61,219 bases of DNA. Origin: Rhizobium leguminosarum bv. viciae USDA 2370 (GTDB lineage Bacteria > Pseudomonadota > Alphaproteobacteria > Rhizobiales > Rhizobiaceae). The notes beneath the pieces were generated by a model, which was not told where the DNA came from, made no database searches, and worked only from the letters and a program-made list of their open reading frames with translations. The stretch is from positions 1 through 61,219 of the forward strand of contig NZ_MRDL01000035.1 of assembly GCF_002008365.1 (NCBI RefSeq), given 5' to 3'. Position numbers and translations under genes: made by a program. Positions 59,729 to 61,219 of this stretch are shown one piece after another (within the stretch, counting starts at the first letter, position 1; every line of letters starts with the position of its first letter).

Positions 59729-60730
59729 CTACGGAGCCGCTACGACCCCTAAAAGTACACCGGTTATAATTATGTTCGCCATTGAAAGAGGAAGCAAGAC
59801 TTTCCATCCGATCGCCATCAGTTGGTCGTAGCGGTAGCGGGGGAAAGTGAAGCGGAACCAGATAAACACATAGACGAAGAACGCGATCTTCAGCACAAAC
59901 CACAGGAGCGGTGGCAAGGGAATCAGAACTCCGTTCCAACCGCCGAAGAACAGGATCACCACCAGGACCGACACAAGCAATACGATGGCATATTCGCTGA
60001 CCATGAAGAAGGCAAAGCGGATACCGCTGTATTCGGTATGGAACCCGGCCCCCAGATCACCCTCCGCCTCCGCCAGGTCGAAGGGAATGCGCTGCGCTTC
60101 GGCGACCCCGGCGACGAAGAACACGAAGAATCCGACCGGTTGGTAGACGATGTTCCAGACATCGGCCTGCGCCCGCACGATCTCGAGCAGGCTCATGGAT
60201 TGCGCCAGCATGACCACGCCGATGACCGCGAACCCCATCGGGATCTCGTAGCTGATCATCTGCGCGCAGGTCCTGAGGCTGCCCAGAACAGCGTACTTGC
60301 TGTTGGAGGCCCAGCCGCCGAAGATGACGCCATAGACCTCGATCCCGATCACCGAGAAAACAAAAAGGAGCGCCACATTCATGTTGGAGACGTAGAGCGT
60401 GATCTCGTGGCCGAGGACCGAGACAGTTTCGCCGAAGGGGATCGCGACGAACACCACAAAGGGCGGGGCGAGCGCCAGGATTGGCGCCAGTTTGAACAGG
60501 AACCGGTCGGCCTCGGCCGGGATGTGATCCTCTTTGGTCAGGAGCTTGATTCCGTCCGCCACCGGCTGCAACAGCCCGTGCCATCCCACGCGCATCGGCC
60601 CCATCCGCTGCTGCATGTGCCCGGCGATCTTGCGTTCCAGCCAGGTTAGCGGCAAGGGTAGCAACAGCAGGATCGCAATCAGCAACGCGACCTTCAAGAC
60701 GATCAGGCCAAGGGCGACGATAAGTTCCAT
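59729..60730 (-). CDS. nuoH: NADH-quinone oxidoreductase subunit H
   Basis: A 333-residue membrane subunit with eight TM segments forming part of the quinone chamber. WLERKIAGHMQQRMGPMRVG, the acidic loop AEAQRIPFDLAEAEGDLGAG and FHTEYSGIRFAFFMVSEY are family signatures. It is the first gene of the minus-strand nuoH-nuoI-CBS unit. Confidence 0.96.
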   Translation of the reverse strand: MELIVALGLIVLKVALLIAILLLLPLPLTWLERKIAGHMQQRMGPMRVGWHGLLQPVADGIKLLTKEDHIPAEADRFLFKLAPILALAPPFVVFVAIPFGETVSVLGHEITLYVSNMNVALLFVFSVIGIEVYGVIFGGWASNSKYAVLGSLRTCAQMISYEIPMGFAVIGVVMLAQSMSLLEIVRAQADVWNIVYQPVGFFVFFVAGVAEAQRIPFDLAEAEGDLGAGFHTEYSGIRFAFFMVSEYAIVLLVSVLVVILFFGGWNGVLIPLPPLLWFVLKIAFFVYVFIWFRFTFPRYRYDQLMAIGWKVLLPLSMANIIITGVLLGVVAAP

Positions 60731-61064
60731 GATCCCGGCTACTTATTCATCGGGTTGAAGCGCACGACCAGACTTTGGCTCCGGCTATACAATGAGCACT
60801 GCGCGCACTTGTCAGACTACATGGTACAACGGCGACGCACCTCATACAATGCCGTCGCAATTATGTCGTCGCTGGCTATGATGTGTCCGGGCTCAGGACG
60901 TTTTGAGACGAGTGGTTTCGCTGTGCAAGATGAAAGCTTCGCGTTTCCGCCGGTTGCATCGCGCCATCTTGCGTACCAAAACCGCCGAGGCTCTCATTGC
61001 TGCCTGATGAAAGTTCCGTGGCAAGTCAGCTGGCGTCCGGGGAGCTGGACACCCAGCAGAAACG
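60731..61064. other. Non-coding region upstream of nuoH
   Basis: 334 bp without a supportable gene. A plus-strand open frame across it runs into the tRNA and encodes the false VAGAGFEPAAFRL tail typical of antisense tRNA. It should contain the nuoH promoter; no clear hexamers were identified. Confidence 0.6.
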
Positions 61065-61100
61065 CAAAAAAGCTCCTCGAGGGTTATGTCGAGGAGCTTT
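61065..61100 (-). terminator. Rho-independent terminator of the tRNA-Met gene
   Basis: On the minus strand AGCTCCTCGA (61098-61089) pairs with TCGAGGAGCT (61080-61071) around an 8-base loop, followed by a run of T (61071-61066). It lies about 40 bp past the tRNA 3' end. Confidence 0.88.
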
Positions 61101-61139
61101 CTGTCAAGCGACTTGCATGGGCAAATTTGCAAGTATCGT

Positions 61140-61216
<77 letters not shown>

Positions 61217-61219
61217 TTA

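Overview
The window looks like a high-GC alphaproteobacterial replicon of the Rhizobium/Agrobacterium group. The protein set supports this: a class Ib ribonucleotide reductase behind a cobalamin riboswitch, a BacA/SbmA-type ABC protein, NdvB-like glucan modules and a second-type nuo cluster. Whether it is chromosome or megaplasmid cannot be told from the sequence.

Left part (1-30 kb), mostly conventional metabolism and stress genes. A truncated sugar-binding protein gene diverges from a LacI-type regulator, with two AAACGTT operators between them. Next comes queCDE (7-deazaguanine synthesis) behind a candidate preQ1-I riboswitch. A class III nucleotide cyclase converges on queE. The nrdHIEF operon (minus strand) lies behind a clear cobalamin riboswitch and a promoter overlapping an NrdR-like box. 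A His-rich Zn/Cd/Pb P-type ATPase diverges from its MerR-type regulator. These are followed by a flavoprotein, an exported MsrB, and an aldehyde dehydrogenase/DUF779 unit with a GAF-Fis regulator that lacks the AAA+ domain. Then come a DJ-1 family gene with a ribbon-helix-helix partner, a divergent SDR, a ChaA-like antiporter, a DUF4239 protein, an RND efflux pair, a protein with three cysteine-rich repeats, and a chemotaxis receptor.

Middle part (30-44 kb), an energy and carbon-storage block. It holds a BacA/SbmA-like ABC protein whose nucleotide-binding domain has lost every ATPase motif, a CBS-BON protein, phosphoketolase, a free-standing GH94 glucan phosphorylase-like protein and a PF10091 glucanase. 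The last two resemble the C-terminal half of NdvB without its synthase. On the minus strand is a decayed operon: only acetate kinase is intact, pta is truncated, and pieces of a DUF3141 gene and a FabI/SDR gene remain. The inferred pathway is beta-1,2-glucan to sugar phosphate, then phosphoketolase to acetyl phosphate, then AckA to ATP, which would make ATP without respiration.

Right part (44-61 kb), an unusual complex I cluster. The order is nuoJ-nuoK-[MrpD-like - small membrane protein - second D/L-type subunit with lateral helix]-nuoM-nuoN-nuoA-B-C-D-E-F-G on plus, then CBS, nuoI and nuoH on minus. It therefore encodes four antiporter-like subunits instead of three and no canonical NuoL. 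NuoG keeps the extra N7 cluster cysteines. The window ends with an initiator tRNA-Met gene. A 14-bp copy of its 3' end lies just before nuoJ, so the nuo cluster may be a discrete insertion at this tRNA.
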